Shown: positions 11,611 through 22,309 of the stretch, piece by piece | Numbering within the stretch: the first letter of the stretch is position 1 | Layout of the letters: every line of letters starts with the position of its first letter | Assembly (NCBI GenBank): GCA_019055375.1 | Contig: JAHQIW010000218.1 | Span: 1-64,000, forward strand | Direction of reading: 5' to 3' | DNA from: Parelaphostrongylus tenuis | Taxonomy: Eukaryota > Nematoda > Chromadorea > Rhabditida > Metastrongylidae | DNA length: 64,000 nucleotides | The notes under the pieces: generated by a model | What the model saw: only the letters and a program-made list of their open reading frames with translations | Databases searched by the model: none | What the model was told of the DNA's origin: nothing | Program-made: the position numbers and the translations under genes

Positions 11611-14049
11611 TCTACAAGTCAGCCTCCTTGACAGATCACTGACATGCGTGGCTCAAAAAATGATTACCAGGCATATTAAAATTTAAGCTGTGATCTTGAG
11701 AAAACACTCGAATCGAAACAAGTTATCTTTGTCATCATGTGTCATTGTGTAAGCTCATTAACTGCTTAAGTAAGGTCCACAATTAGCTCATGATTATTGA
11801 AGTTTTTTGCTATTTCGTGACTCATTCTATAAACGTACTTATTTTATTGCCCTATTTTTCAAAAATTCTTGAAGTCACGACTAGTGTACCTCGGAAAAAA
11901 CAATTCTCAAAGTCAATTTGATTTAGAAATAGCTCGTCTTAGTAAGGCTCTCCTTTTGTCAATCGATATAATCACAGAAACAAGAGAACAAAAGCAAAGA
12001 ACTACTATTACTTTTTGTGATTTTGGAGATATTTATGCCCTCTTATACACTACTTCGAGCGAGATGTTCCAGCCAAGAAAAGTGCCTACTTTTTCTACAT
12101 TTACACTATGCATCAGAGATTTCCAGTTCCTGTTTGAGGCAGTGTCAAAAGTGCAGTGATTGACTTTCTTAAAGAAAATAATCTTTTGCTAAGAATCAGA
12201 GTCGCCTGATGAATATTTACTAATTTCCGTATAAAACAATTTTTCATCAAATCTGAGACAAAAAATTGATATGCACACGCTAACTTTTCGTTACATTTGC
12301 CTTTGCTCATAAAATTTTGGTGATTACGTCCGCTTAATTTGTTCTGGGTAACTTCAATGGTTTTTGAAGTCCTCCTCAACAACCTCATAGCACTGTGTAT
12401 TCCGATACTGGGTCTGCATTGAGAACATCTCTGGGTTCAACAACTGGGTCTGAGAACTAAGCTACCTATTGAGTGTGACTTCAACGAATGATAACCCATT
12501 CAGTGTTAATCTTCTTGTCCAGCAATTGTTCTTATTGTCGACAGTGCCGTTGTGATTGTTCTTTGAAAATATGTTAGCGATCTCAGGCATTTGAGAGACT
12601 TCATTACTAAAAATTTTTCAGAAGGTTTAAATCTTAAAGATCTGAAAATCGAGTAAGACTCATAACCCTAACGAGGCTGCGAACACGAGATGACCTAAAC
12701 CGGGCGCTCACATGCTATTCACCACATCAATCCAGGCTCTTCCTTTGTCTATCTCTCAGTCCTCGTCTTACTCTAGGGATGCTATAAGTAATCACCCATC
12801 ATTTGGGTAGACACTAAACGAAAATTAAATTATTGTAGTAAAAGAGTGGGTAGTGTCAAAGCCGATTTGTGCTCTCCGAAACATTCTTGGTGACAGGTGA
12901 TCACTGGCACCGACAGGGTAAAACTTCGCTGAGAGGAAGACGCTGCAAGATATAGCGTTGCTAGCTATAACCAAGATATAGATTGCTAGCGTGGTATATA
13001 GCACGTTAGCCCTAGAAAGTCTTATCACAGGTTCGATTTCGAACCAGTTTCGAGTTATGCTCATATCCTAACATTCTGTATTTAACATGACATAAAAAAT
13101 ATAGGCGGTGAATTCAAATCACAACACTTGAAAGGAAAATCATTCAACTTACCAAGAGTTAAAGACAAACAAAATCGTCTATTTAGAATGCCATATACTA
13201 AAGGTGAACTAGACAACACTGCTGTACGCATAAAGTCTACTCTAGCGTTAGACACTGGCAAAAACGGGTACGAGAGTGGAAAGCATAGGATTTGCTTTTC
13301 GTAGTTTGTTTTCTCATGTGTTTGTATTTTAGCACTATGTCAACATTCTTTGAGATATGCGGTTTTAAAGCGCGATTGCATAGTGCGATTTTGCAGAAAA
13401 GACTACTTTACGCTTAAATTTTCTTGGAACAGCTTTTCGTTTTCACTGAGATTTTGAAGTAGCGATCTTAACAGAGAAGAACATTCTAAGCGCTTACTGC
13501 AGAAAGGAAGAGAGGCTTGTTCCTTCCTGGGTGGGATAGACTTCATGGCGTCACTTCGGAAGGTAATGAACACTTACGATTGTCAACTTCGACTTTGATA
13601 ATTCACCTTATCTATCAGCAATGGAATCGGTTGAATGTATACTTAAAGTGAAGATGACGTGGATGTGTTGTGGCGACCTGTCGAAATATATATAGAGTCA
13701 ATATTTTATACTACAAGACGAGTTTCATATGAGGTCACGAAAAACCCCGAGAGGATGTTAAGTTTGAAGGCCTATTTCGTAGGATGCAACTAGATATCAT
13801 GGTTGTTAGAGGTTTTGCTCGCATCCCAGCATTCTTATGATCATGAATGTATTGCACGGATCCTCTATTCACTAGGCTCCACAGCTCTGGCTAGACAGCA
13901 GCGAATGTAAATCATGTTTTGATGACATTATGAGATTATGGTGCTGTTGTGCATTCCAATATAACAGTATTTGAAGCCACTGGAATGTAATTTCCAGCCA
14001 TATGAATGCTCAGATGTGGGTGAAATTTGGAATCACTTGCATGTGGAGT

Positions 14050-14115
14050 AGACTCGAACCACGACTACCCTTTTCAGGTGCGCGCGTTTGCGCCGTACCA
14101 CCGAGATCCTCAGTC
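14050..14115 (-). repeat. tRNA-like module
   Basis: The minus strand reads GGTGGTACGGCG (A-box-like) and, about 40 nt later, GGTTCGAGTCT (B-box-like). No complete cloverleaf is convincing. It is probably a tRNA-derived SINE head and not a working tRNA gene. Confidence 0.35.
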
Positions 14116-14163
14116 TGGCTTTCCAGTAGGCGTGTTTTAGTTATAATCTTTGAATTTGAGCAA

Positions 14164-14466
14164 TTATCCGTTTTCTTTTGAACAGACGCTGTCAGCGTCT
14201 CTTATTACCTCACGGAGGTCTTTTATGGCACAGCTTCTGAAACTTTGAGTGCTACTTGATTCTCCTGGTGGAAACTGATTCGAACTGCAACTTATGCTGT
14301 AGGCTCTTAATCCACTTTCAAATTTCATTTGTCCGCACCCTGCGCTTCCCTCATTGGCAATGTTTCTGATGAACTGACCATTTCCGAATTGTATTGTAAA
14401 CTCGTGACAGGCCTCTCCTCCAAAATCCGAGAACACGTGTTGTGAGGATCGCGTCACATCTCCCAT
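14164..14466 (-). CDS. Unassigned 100-codon open frame, doubtful
   Basis: A 100-codon minus-strand frame with ATG start and TAG-type stop. The product has five cysteines, is mildly acidic and lacks a clear hydrophobic leader. I do not recognise a family. A tRNA-like repeat module lies just beyond its 3' end. It could be a lone exon, a relic or chance; nothing around it suggests splicing partners that I could confirm. Confidence 0.15.
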   Translation of the reverse strand: MGDVTRSSQHVFSDFGGEACHEFTIQFGNGQFIRNIANEGSAGCGQMKFESGLRAYSISCSSNQFPPGESSSTQSFRSCAIKDLREVIRDADSVCSKENG

Positions 14467-17400
14467 TCAACTGACGGGACAAGGGTGTTAAAAATTACTG
14501 ACGTTGAAGGAATCAGAGATTAGTTTGGCTGCAAAGTTTCTTTCTCTACTCTAATTCCATCTAGTCCCTCGCCTCAGCTATCCACAAAGTTTGCCGTAAT
14601 GACGTGTATGGTCTGGTTACAAAAATTTCATCAATCGCACGAGTGCCGTCAAAAACTTTCAAACAACTGGGTCTGTTCTCTATTCTTCCTGATCAAGGAA
14701 ATGTAGAATCAAGGCCCCTGAATGTACTGAACGACTTCCTTTTTTCCACTGAGCTATCAGAGCCCCTAGGCGAATTAACATCATAGTTCTCTCTAATAAA
14801 TTGTTTCCAGTAACGCTTTCTTGTGTAGATCGACGACAGCCTTAATTCCAACGTTGTCGTGACACAAGATGATGAGCAAAGTTTCCACAGCTTTTGTCTT
14901 TAAAGAGCACCATCGCTAAAAGACAAAGTTTTGTCAAATAGTCAAATATTATCAAAACTGCGTTTGTAAACTTCAATCTTCGACATAATCGTTCCATAGG
15001 ATTATGAGAGGATGAGCACTGCGGAAAGACCTATGAAATTTCAAACGCAACGAATCCGAATAATGAAAGTGCTTAGAAATAAGTTCAGATAATAGTATAC
15101 GAAATATAATCAAACGGAAGAACGGCAGCAATTCATTTGCTCTCGTGAAAGATTCATCAGCCTTGGAGTATTAAATTGGAAAGTTTATGTCATGGGCTTG
15201 CGCAAATCAGAATTTTATTGCCGTAAGATAAGACATCTTCCGTTTTTACTCCGCGGATTCTCACATTATAGAAATCACGCCGCGCTGACCGCATCAATAT
15301 TGTTTATTTCCAAAGTGCTTGCTTTTGAGCGAGATTGATGGTGATATTTCTAGAAATTTAGCAGCTATTTATAGGTTGCATTTTGCCGTAGCGTAGGTTT
15401 ACTGTAACAGGGCGAGCCTCATATTGTTTATCAACAACTGGGAGCACATCACTTGCCTGCCCTGATAAGGTAGTAAACCATTACATCAAAATTTCTCTAA
15501 TCGACTGAAAATGTCGTAATACGTATGAAGATATTTGGAGAGTCTCGTTTAGACCGTCTCAGTGCGCAGAAAAAGAAACTACGTTAAAATTTCATAGAGA
15601 ATAGCGGCTCAATTTTGCAAAAAAAAATAGACAAACGCGCTCTTTTATTTTGAACATTGGACAATAGCAAGGGCAGCAAAAACTTAGCTTATACATTCAA
15701 GTTCTACTGCGTCATTATCTTCATATTCATACCGGCAAAATCGTTTGCAATCGAGATTTTCAGCACCGGACAATGCTTTTTGGGAACTATGCAAGATAAA
15801 GCCACAGGAGATGAAATGAAAATTATTAAGAATCAAAAATGGGAAGAAGAAGATATGAGAATAAGAATAAATAAAAATTGCTATCAATTGCCAAATCAGT
15901 ATAATTACCAAAGAATACTAGAATTACTATAAAAAACTATTTTCCACCATAGGCCACTTTTCTCTATGGAAGTTTAGGGTGTGAGCATTTCTATGAAAGC
16001 AGCAATTAAAAAATAGAGGAAATACAGTCTGTGCCAGGTGGTACAGAACTTACATCAGCTCAATACATCTGAAATGTGTGTCACAAGGCTTACAATAAGA
16101 AGTTTTAGAAGCTTTTTTGTCAAGTCCTCCTGTCAATGGTACTAGCTCAATGTAGCTGGGAAAGTCCCGATGGTAAGAAAAGAAATGAGTATACTTTGAA
16201 AAAAGCCAATTTTATAGCGGAACATGAAGCAATTATATAAGCAACAGCTTGCTTGGAATCTGTACAAAATGCCGTACATTTGCTAGAATGCAACTAAGAT
16301 TTTTGGACTTTCATAATAATTTTACTGCAAATATGACGCAGTTATGTACACAGGTAGGCATGATGTGGTCATATAGGCATAAGTAGATATAAATAGGCAT
16401 TATGAATATATAGATAGGCATGGGGTGGTCTATTCAAACAACTTATTTCTGTCGAAGTTCTGCATTTGTAAAAACTCTTATTCGAATACTTGCCATGATT
16501 GGTTCAGCTTTCGTGAAAAATCTCACAAAATCCTGTGCCTTTGCATTCTCAGTGTACTAGCATGTTTGCGACCGATGAATGATTCTCATTTTCATCTCTT
16601 CACTGAGTGTGTGAAATCTGGGACGATTTGGCACACAAAGTCCGCGTTTTGGCGAATTTGTATTCTCGCTGATGTGAATTGTATCCTACAGATTATCCGA
16701 GCTAAAAATTCAATGAAATGAACGCAAAGTACGTAAGCTGTGGTTAGGAGCCGCTTCCAGCAAATAAACTCCACGTTCAGTTTGGGAGAGATTGTCAAGC
16801 TAAACGTGACTATATATAGCTTATAGCTCGGCAAGGCAAGGAGTGGATAGAGCCAAACGCTGTACCTCTTTCACCTAACCTCGAAAGAGCATCCAGCGTT
16901 GGATAAAACGAGTATCGGGAGGCTGCTAATATTTCAAAGTTATTCTAAGCCGCCTACATCTAGGAACACTAAGGTGACGACAAGAGGATAAAGGATAGAG
17001 CTCTCGACGTTGATCAATCCATGTAAGAGACGCCATACATTCGTCTTCAAATTTTAATTCATAACAATTCAATCTTTTCTCGCTTACCTCATCTATGAAT
17101 AATTGGAAATAAACGACTGATTGATATAAACTTAGTTAAAGTGAGAGTTACCGATGAATCAGTCTTGAATACAGCATGCATTATCATTGGTTGTAAATTG
17201 CTCATTGTTTTCAGTTTTTATTTACTATAATGAGTCTTGGGTCTTGTATAAAACTATGGCAGATCAGAACTAGAGTTTTTATTGTGGTGTCCTCCATACA
17301 ATTCAATACAGTTATTTAATTGTCAATTTCGGAATAATTTTGTAATAAACTAAAGTTTTTCTCCATACAGAACCCATATATTCAAACCAAAATTATATGA

Positions 17401-18879
17401 GGGAAAGGAGGAAATCGTTTCCTATTAGAGTAACACAAAAATTTCAGAAATTCTCTCAAAACAGTAAAAAAACTTAATTAAATAGCGAAAATCGCGTATT
17501 TTGCTCTAAGCGCTTCGATTTCTATAGCCGTCCCTTAGGGTTAATTCACTCTACCTTCAACGAGACTACAGGTGGCGAGTAATGTGAAATGATTGCAGCC
17601 AAAAGTATTTATAGTGCCCGAAAATTTCGTAATTCTCCAGTAAAGATCATCTTTGAAAACCGTATCAAAAATTATGTACACTTTTGGCTCTTTTCAAACA
17701 TTCAGGAAAGCCTCCTAATCACTAAAGTGTTTAAGTAGTAAAAAATCTTACAGATTGTTATAAAAAACTGTTCTGTCGCGTATACTTCGCGTAGAATTTT
17801 TAGCCATAATTCCTTCAATTCCAAATACATCAGCAACAAGGATTCTCATTAAAGTGGAGGTATCAATCGAATTCCCAAAAATATCCAACGCAAATATGAC
17901 AGTCGAAAACTTGCGCAACACTGGAGGTAGGAGTATGGATGCAATTTGCTTATTAATTGGTCTCTTGCTTCGAATGCCATCTTCAACGCAAAAAGTTAGA
18001 TAGTTGCTTTCCGTGAGCAATTGTAATAGAATTTCTGCACGTTGAGATCAACGTGTCACGTCATCCTTATTTTCATCACAAGGTTTACATCGGACGAATT
18101 ACTTTAGTCCGTGTTTATAAGTCGCCAATATTTCTTTACAATGTAGACTGAAATGATTTCATTTACGGCCTTATACGTTGTAATTTTTGAGAAAACACTA
18201 GGAATAAGCAGCTGCCAAATATTTGAAAAAAAAGATCTTTCATTGAGTTTTTTCTTCCGAATTTCATAAACCACTTGAATACTTTCTTTGATTATTCTAT
18301 GTTTATAGGACGGCACTACTTAGCATGAGTGGAAATTTTTGCGACATTCCCTCTACATTGAAATCAATGTGTGATGACTCTATGGTGGATTAACTGGCTG
18401 ATAGTTGACTGACGTTCTTCTCCGTGTGTTTGACATTTACTGTTCATCTATTGTTGATTAGTATCCTTTTCTATCGTCACTACTGAGGCCTCTTTGATGT
18501 ATCACACATCACGTATTTCATTCTATACTCCACTTTTCAACAATATGGTCTGACATTCTCGTGGAACAACAGTGTAGTTGATTCGGCATCAATTTGTAAT
18601 TGTGCTACTGTCACCTTTACAAATGCACTACGACATTGAATTTCATTATTCCCTCTATAGGTAGACATGAATTCAGTCTTTCTTTTTTTAGCAGACACGA
18701 CTTCGTTGAACAAGATTCATTTACCGCAATATTTGGCTGATGCTTTTAAGATTCGCGTTCTTCGGAGCCTGTAACAAATAGATTGACACGTAGTATACAG
18801 TCAGGCATATTCGTACCCTTCAAAAAAAATCGATGGCTCAATTTTCGTCCACATAGTGAGGAATCTGATAATCATTAAT

Positions 18880-19155
18880 TGAGCCACAAATGTGGTCTGC
18901 TATAGGGCAAATTTATAGACGTGTTTCGACCTTGACAGTCTCATCAGTCGGGCGGTACCCTTCGTCTTCTGCTAATCCTCTCGGCGCTCCAATCCCTATA
19001 CTAAGAGTAGGCGACGACTATGTGAAATTATCACTGAACGGGCAGTGTTGTACACTCGATTGCTCTTAACTGGTATTGTTAGTATATCATACCGTTCGTT
19101 TCGGATATTTTTGAGACCACGCTCAGATTTGAATATGCCAGATATTTTTCTGAGC
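18880..19155 (-). repeat. Divergent hammerhead repeat unit
   Basis: The segment begins TGAGCCAC and the same word recurs at 19,151, giving a shortened 271-bp period. It shares ACTCGATTGCTC, GCGACGAC and GTACACTCGATTG blocks with the 317-bp units but differs by indels. It is closest to the copy at the window end (63.7-64.0 kb); both carry the CTGATGA variant. Confidence 0.75.
18915..18953 (-). ncRNA. Hammerhead motif, CTGATGA variant, decayed 3' side
   Basis: Minus strand: GCCCGA, CTGATGA, helix II GAC..GTC with loop TGTCAAG, GAAA, CACGTC. The core boxes are intact. The 3' strand of helix I, expected as TCGGGC, is replaced by an AT-rich sequence, so helix I is lost. Confidence 0.6.
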
Positions 19156-19364
19156 CACGGATTGAAACGAAAGTGGGAAGTCTCTTTGAACACTTGCCAT
19201 TCTATAGTTAGTGAAGTGCTAATACGAGCAAACCTCAAACTTGATGTTTCTTTTTCATGGAATTGAATCGCAACGATACCCTCCCAGGGTTGTTTCACGC
19301 TCGCACGACAACATCAAACACCCGCTCCGCCTCCTTTTGTTCACCTCTTTGTTCCTATAAACTC

Positions 19365-19575
19365 TTCCAGTTATCCTTTTCTTTATTTATAACTTGCACG
19401 AGGTTGCTAATTTCTTCTTTTTCTCAAAACTCGATGGCTAACGTTTCGGCGCTAAAGCCTTCGTCAGAGCCTAGACGTATACGTCATACCATGTCTGATT
19501 ATTCGGTTAATATTTCGCAAGTATCAAAAATCTAATAGGACAGAAATCAACAGTCTAGTTATTCTGAAAAGTGTG
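19365..19575 (-). mobile_element. Solo Penelope-type terminal repeat
   Basis: The segment matches, block by block, the outer arms of the Penelope-like element at 33.2-35.4 kb: CTTGCACGAGGTTG, CTCAAAACTCGATGG, a hammerhead core, GTCTGATTATTCGG, GTATCAAAAATCTAATA, and CAACAGTCTAGTTATTCTG. No coding part of the element is next to it, so it is a solo terminal repeat. It also shows what the 33.3-kb arm looked like before T2 and the hammerhead repeat inserted there. Confidence 0.75.
19436..19473 (-). ncRNA. Hammerhead motif of Penelope terminal repeat, intact core
   Basis: Minus strand: GGCT, CTGACGA, helix II GGC..GCC, GAAA, CGTT (two-base-pair helix III AC/GU with U as H17, cleavage triplet GUU), then AGCC closing helix I with GGCT. 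All invariant core bases are present. The minute helix III is typical of Penelope hammerheads, which are thought to work as dimers. Confidence 0.7.
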
Positions 19576-20856
19576 TTCTGTTATTCACTCAACACCATAG
19601 AAGACGGTGAATGTTTTGAGTTGCTAAAGCAACAGTTTGAGCACATAAATTCTACTCGAGAAACCCATAGAACACTATCTTCCGCTTCAGACATGTTAAT
19701 TACATTCTCTTTCACCTTTCACACACAAAAGAGGCGCTGATAAGATACATCTTCAAAACACTTACCAGTGTGTGCAGATAGCAAAATGATGAATCCCTGA
19801 TCATGGTGAGGAAGATAGACATCTCCAGTGACTAAGGAACAGAATTTCCTCGGCATAGGCTTGCCAGAAAGCCAAAGCTTCGAAACAACAACTAGGACAA
19901 AAACAAAGTTTTGTATAATCCGCCCTCATTTATAATGGAATAAACACGGCTGTGAAGTGATACTCAAATGCGCTAGTTCAGATGAAACAGTAGCAGTGAC
20001 TGGCGTATGAATGATCACTTAAAGGCTTTAGCTCGCTTACCACTTGTATTAACGTCTGTATACAGAAGAAATTTGAACATTTTCTTTTGATAGTAGAGGG
20101 CCCCTTGCAGAAACTCGGAATTAGTGCACGTACCACTTTTACAAGCGTGTGAGACAATGCGGGTAGAGTACTTTGCTGCCGTATAATACCCAGCTGGGAG
20201 GTAGTTAAACAAAATACTGCATCAAGCACGTATAGAACGTAAGGACATAGTCAAGAGGGTTCTAAAGTACCAATAACTCCCCTCGCACACTAATCTAGAA
20301 TATCAGCGACGCAAGACTCTCGAAACAGTTTAAGACAAAATCCAAAAACTGATTGATGAGTCGCAGGAAGGGTGACTGTGATCGCATAAGACTTTGCCTC
20401 ATTCTTCACACTAATTTTCTGACTTGAGTCAGCTACATTTTTCGCCCATGTGGGACTCTGTGAGACTGGCCTTCAACAATAACCGGAGCTTCCAAAAAAC
20501 GTTAGGGTGAGCACACAATAGATGAAATTTATTATTGGCTTCTTCTTCTTGATGGAGGTGCGGCCGAGTGGTTAATGATAGTGGGCGAGGGATTGTTATT
20601 TCTAAACTCAGTGAAAGTCATAAACGATCCCCTTGCGAAATGTCCCAGCCTGGCTATCCATGAGATGGCAAGTTGTGCTCGATCCGTACTCTACGACATC
20701 GTGAAGAGAATGAAATCCTCAGGCGAGTGAGGAGACGAATTGATTGCCAGAAGTACTAGGACTCACGTAGTGAAGAAAACGATTCCACTTTGTTATGGGA
20801 AAGGGTCTTTTAAAAGAGTCTTTTCTCTGGACAAAAACATTCTACTAAACTAATAG
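19576..20856. other. No recognised gene; tRNA-like head near 20,560
   Basis: Unassigned sequence. GGTGCGGCCGAGTGG at about 20,561 has the form of a tRNA A-box, but no B-box follows at the expected distance; it may be a SINE remnant. Confidence 0.4.
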
Positions 20857-21552
20857 TTATACAAGTATGACTCCCTCTTTTTTGCTGTGATAATGATAAG
20901 AATAAAGGTGTGCAAATTTATTATTTTGCTTTAAAGTGCGTAAAGACGCTGCTAGTTTATATGTTTTCATATAGAAATTATATTACATGATGATTTATAT
21001 AGGACTTTGAAGATGACGACTTTTGTAACCAAAAAACGCCATTTTTTGAACTTGGTAGTTTGTAATTGTACTTGGTAATTTCGAGTGGTATCATGACGGT
21101 GAGAGTTGATAGTGTAAGGCAGGTTAGGTAAAGTCCTGAAACCTCCCACCCAGGTTTTTTATAACCTTTTCGATAGGCGTTTGCAACATGAAGTTGAGCA
21201 TTATCATGCAAAGTTGGTGTCGTGATGCTTTTTTCATACGATTTCTGCAATTGCGATTTGCATGACCTCGGCATCGTTCAGCTGCATATTTTCTCGCAAA
21301 CATTTTCTTATACAACTTTCCTGTATTTGCCTCAGAATGTACTTGCTCCAAGCACCATTAATCATGTGGGTCGCTTCACAAGCATTTTCCCTACGTGCCA
21401 TTCGTGCATGAGTAGCAAGCAAACAGTGCTCTTACAGCAGCTCCATCATTGAACAAGTATGGATAAATTTAGAATTCTCTCTATTTGACCGCCACTTGCG
21501 ATGGTATGATGTTACAATATACCCAATAATGTGGAGTGCTGTGGAAAACTTT

Positions 21553-21634
21553 GCGTCAGCCGAGAATAAACCCAGATCTCACTCTTTCCGGGAGCGTATG
21601 CTTACCGTTGCACCACCTGCGCTCGTTTTGCACA
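21553..21634 (-). repeat. tRNA-like module, left arm of T1
   Basis: On the minus strand an A-box GGTGGTGCAACGG, an anticodon-like hairpin CGCTC with loop CCGGAAA and GAGTG, and a damaged B-box (GGGTTTATTC) are in tRNA order. A tRNA origin is clear; the broken B-box argues against a functional gene. Confidence 0.6.
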
Positions 21635-21913
21635 GCACTCTTTTTTGCCCTACAACGCGTTATCTGTCAAGATTCAACTGTCGACGCTCCGACGGAGAAG
21701 CCGCTATCGGCACTTCGCATTATTAGGTATATTACAAGATCACACCACATCAAGAAGCGGTCAAATAAAAAGAATTTTGAATGATTATCAATACCCAATA
21801 TCTGTCATCTTAAGCGGGTTCAATGCCGATAGTGGCTGCCCCGTCAGAGCGTCGACGGTTGGCTGTTGACACATAACGCGTTGTAGCGTAAAAAAGAGTG
21901 CTGTGCAAAACGA

Positions 21914-21984
21914 GCGTCGGTGGTGCAACGGTTAGCATTCGCTCCCGGAAGGGGTCAGATCTGGGTTCAAATCCCGGCTGACGC
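21914..21984 (+). repeat. tRNA-like module, right arm of T1
   Basis: A seven-pair acceptor stem (GCGTCGG with CTGACGC, one G-U), A-box TGGTGCAACGG, and T arm CTGGG-TTCAAAT-CCCGG with B-box GGTTCAAATCC are present. The anticodon stem is not clean. A search program would probably report it as a tRNA or pseudo-tRNA. Its position in an inverted repeat marks it as transposon-borne. Confidence 0.6.
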
Positions 21985-22309
21985 AAATGCTTTGCACCAC
22001 TCCACATTATTGGGTATATGGACGAATTGTTATACCAAGATGTTTGCAAGAAAAATACGCAAAATCAAGCAAATTAAGGTAGTTTTGGTCTATGAATCTG
22101 CAAAGTGAAGTTCCCGAAAATGTTCTCCTTTATCGCTACAAAAGTCGCCATCTTCGAAGTTTTATGAAAACCATCACATAGAACTATTCTGTGTATAAAA
22201 ACGATATAAATAAATAGCGCTTTTAATGGACATTTAAGCAGGGAAAATGCATCTTTATTTTTGTTATTTTTTCCAAAAAGAAAACGGCGGAGTCATGTTT
22301 GTGTATCTA

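Larger units (their letters stand above)
11032..11720. repeat. Hammerhead repeat cluster, 317-bp units
   Basis: A unit beginning TGAGCCACG runs minus-strand from 11,032. The same word starts the next copy at 11,349, a period of 317 bp, the same as at 50.8-51.2 kb. The second copy breaks off inside the ribozyme motif at about 11,431 and switches to an inverted partial unit. That unit ends near 11,720 with CATATTAAAATTTAAGCTGTG. Each unit carries one hammerhead motif. No open frame is conserved among copies, which fits a non-coding ribozyme repeat. Confidence 0.85.
11721..18879. other. Long stretch without a recognised gene
   Basis: I find no protein family here. Longer open frames (11,869-12,159 plus; 12,113-12,388 minus; 14,164-14,466 minus; 15,657-15,932 plus; 17,748-18,020 and 18,104-18,316 minus) show no motif I recognise. 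A tRNA-like module lies near 14,050-14,115. GATAAAGGATAGAGCTCTCG..GTTGATCAATCC near 16,990 is an S1 SINE tail. Confidence 0.4.
21482..22020. mobile_element. tRNA-like foldback element T1
   Basis: Two inverted arms each contain a tRNA-like module, flanked by CAATAATGTGGAGTGCTGTG on the outside and ACAGCACTC..TTTT plus ACAACGCGTTA on the inside. The element is nested in mariner relic A. Related copies lie at 33,378-33,788 and 57,118-57,330, with a diverged arm near 36,400-36,490. Confidence 0.8.
20857..22309 (-). mobile_element. Mariner relic A, split by a nested insertion
   Basis: The ends are inverted: ATACAAGTATGACTCC on the left and, on the right, GGCGGAGTCATGTTTGTGTA. The same terminal words bound relic B at 41.8-42.7 kb. 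Minus-strand protein traces are fragmentary: MQLNDAEVMQIAIAEIV (shared with relic B), then LHDNAQLHVA, which corresponds to the mariner HDNARPHVA motif holding the second catalytic Asp, then GWEV. CATGCACGAATGGC.CGTAGGG, in the transposase leader region, is shared with the relic at 60 kb. Frames are broken throughout. The tRNA-like foldback T1 sits inside at 21,482-22,020. Confidence 0.7.

Noticed and set aside
17748..18316. Two adjacent minus-strand frames as a two-exon gene
   Set aside because: Composition is plausible but no family motif or convincing intron was found; chance frames of this size are common in this window.
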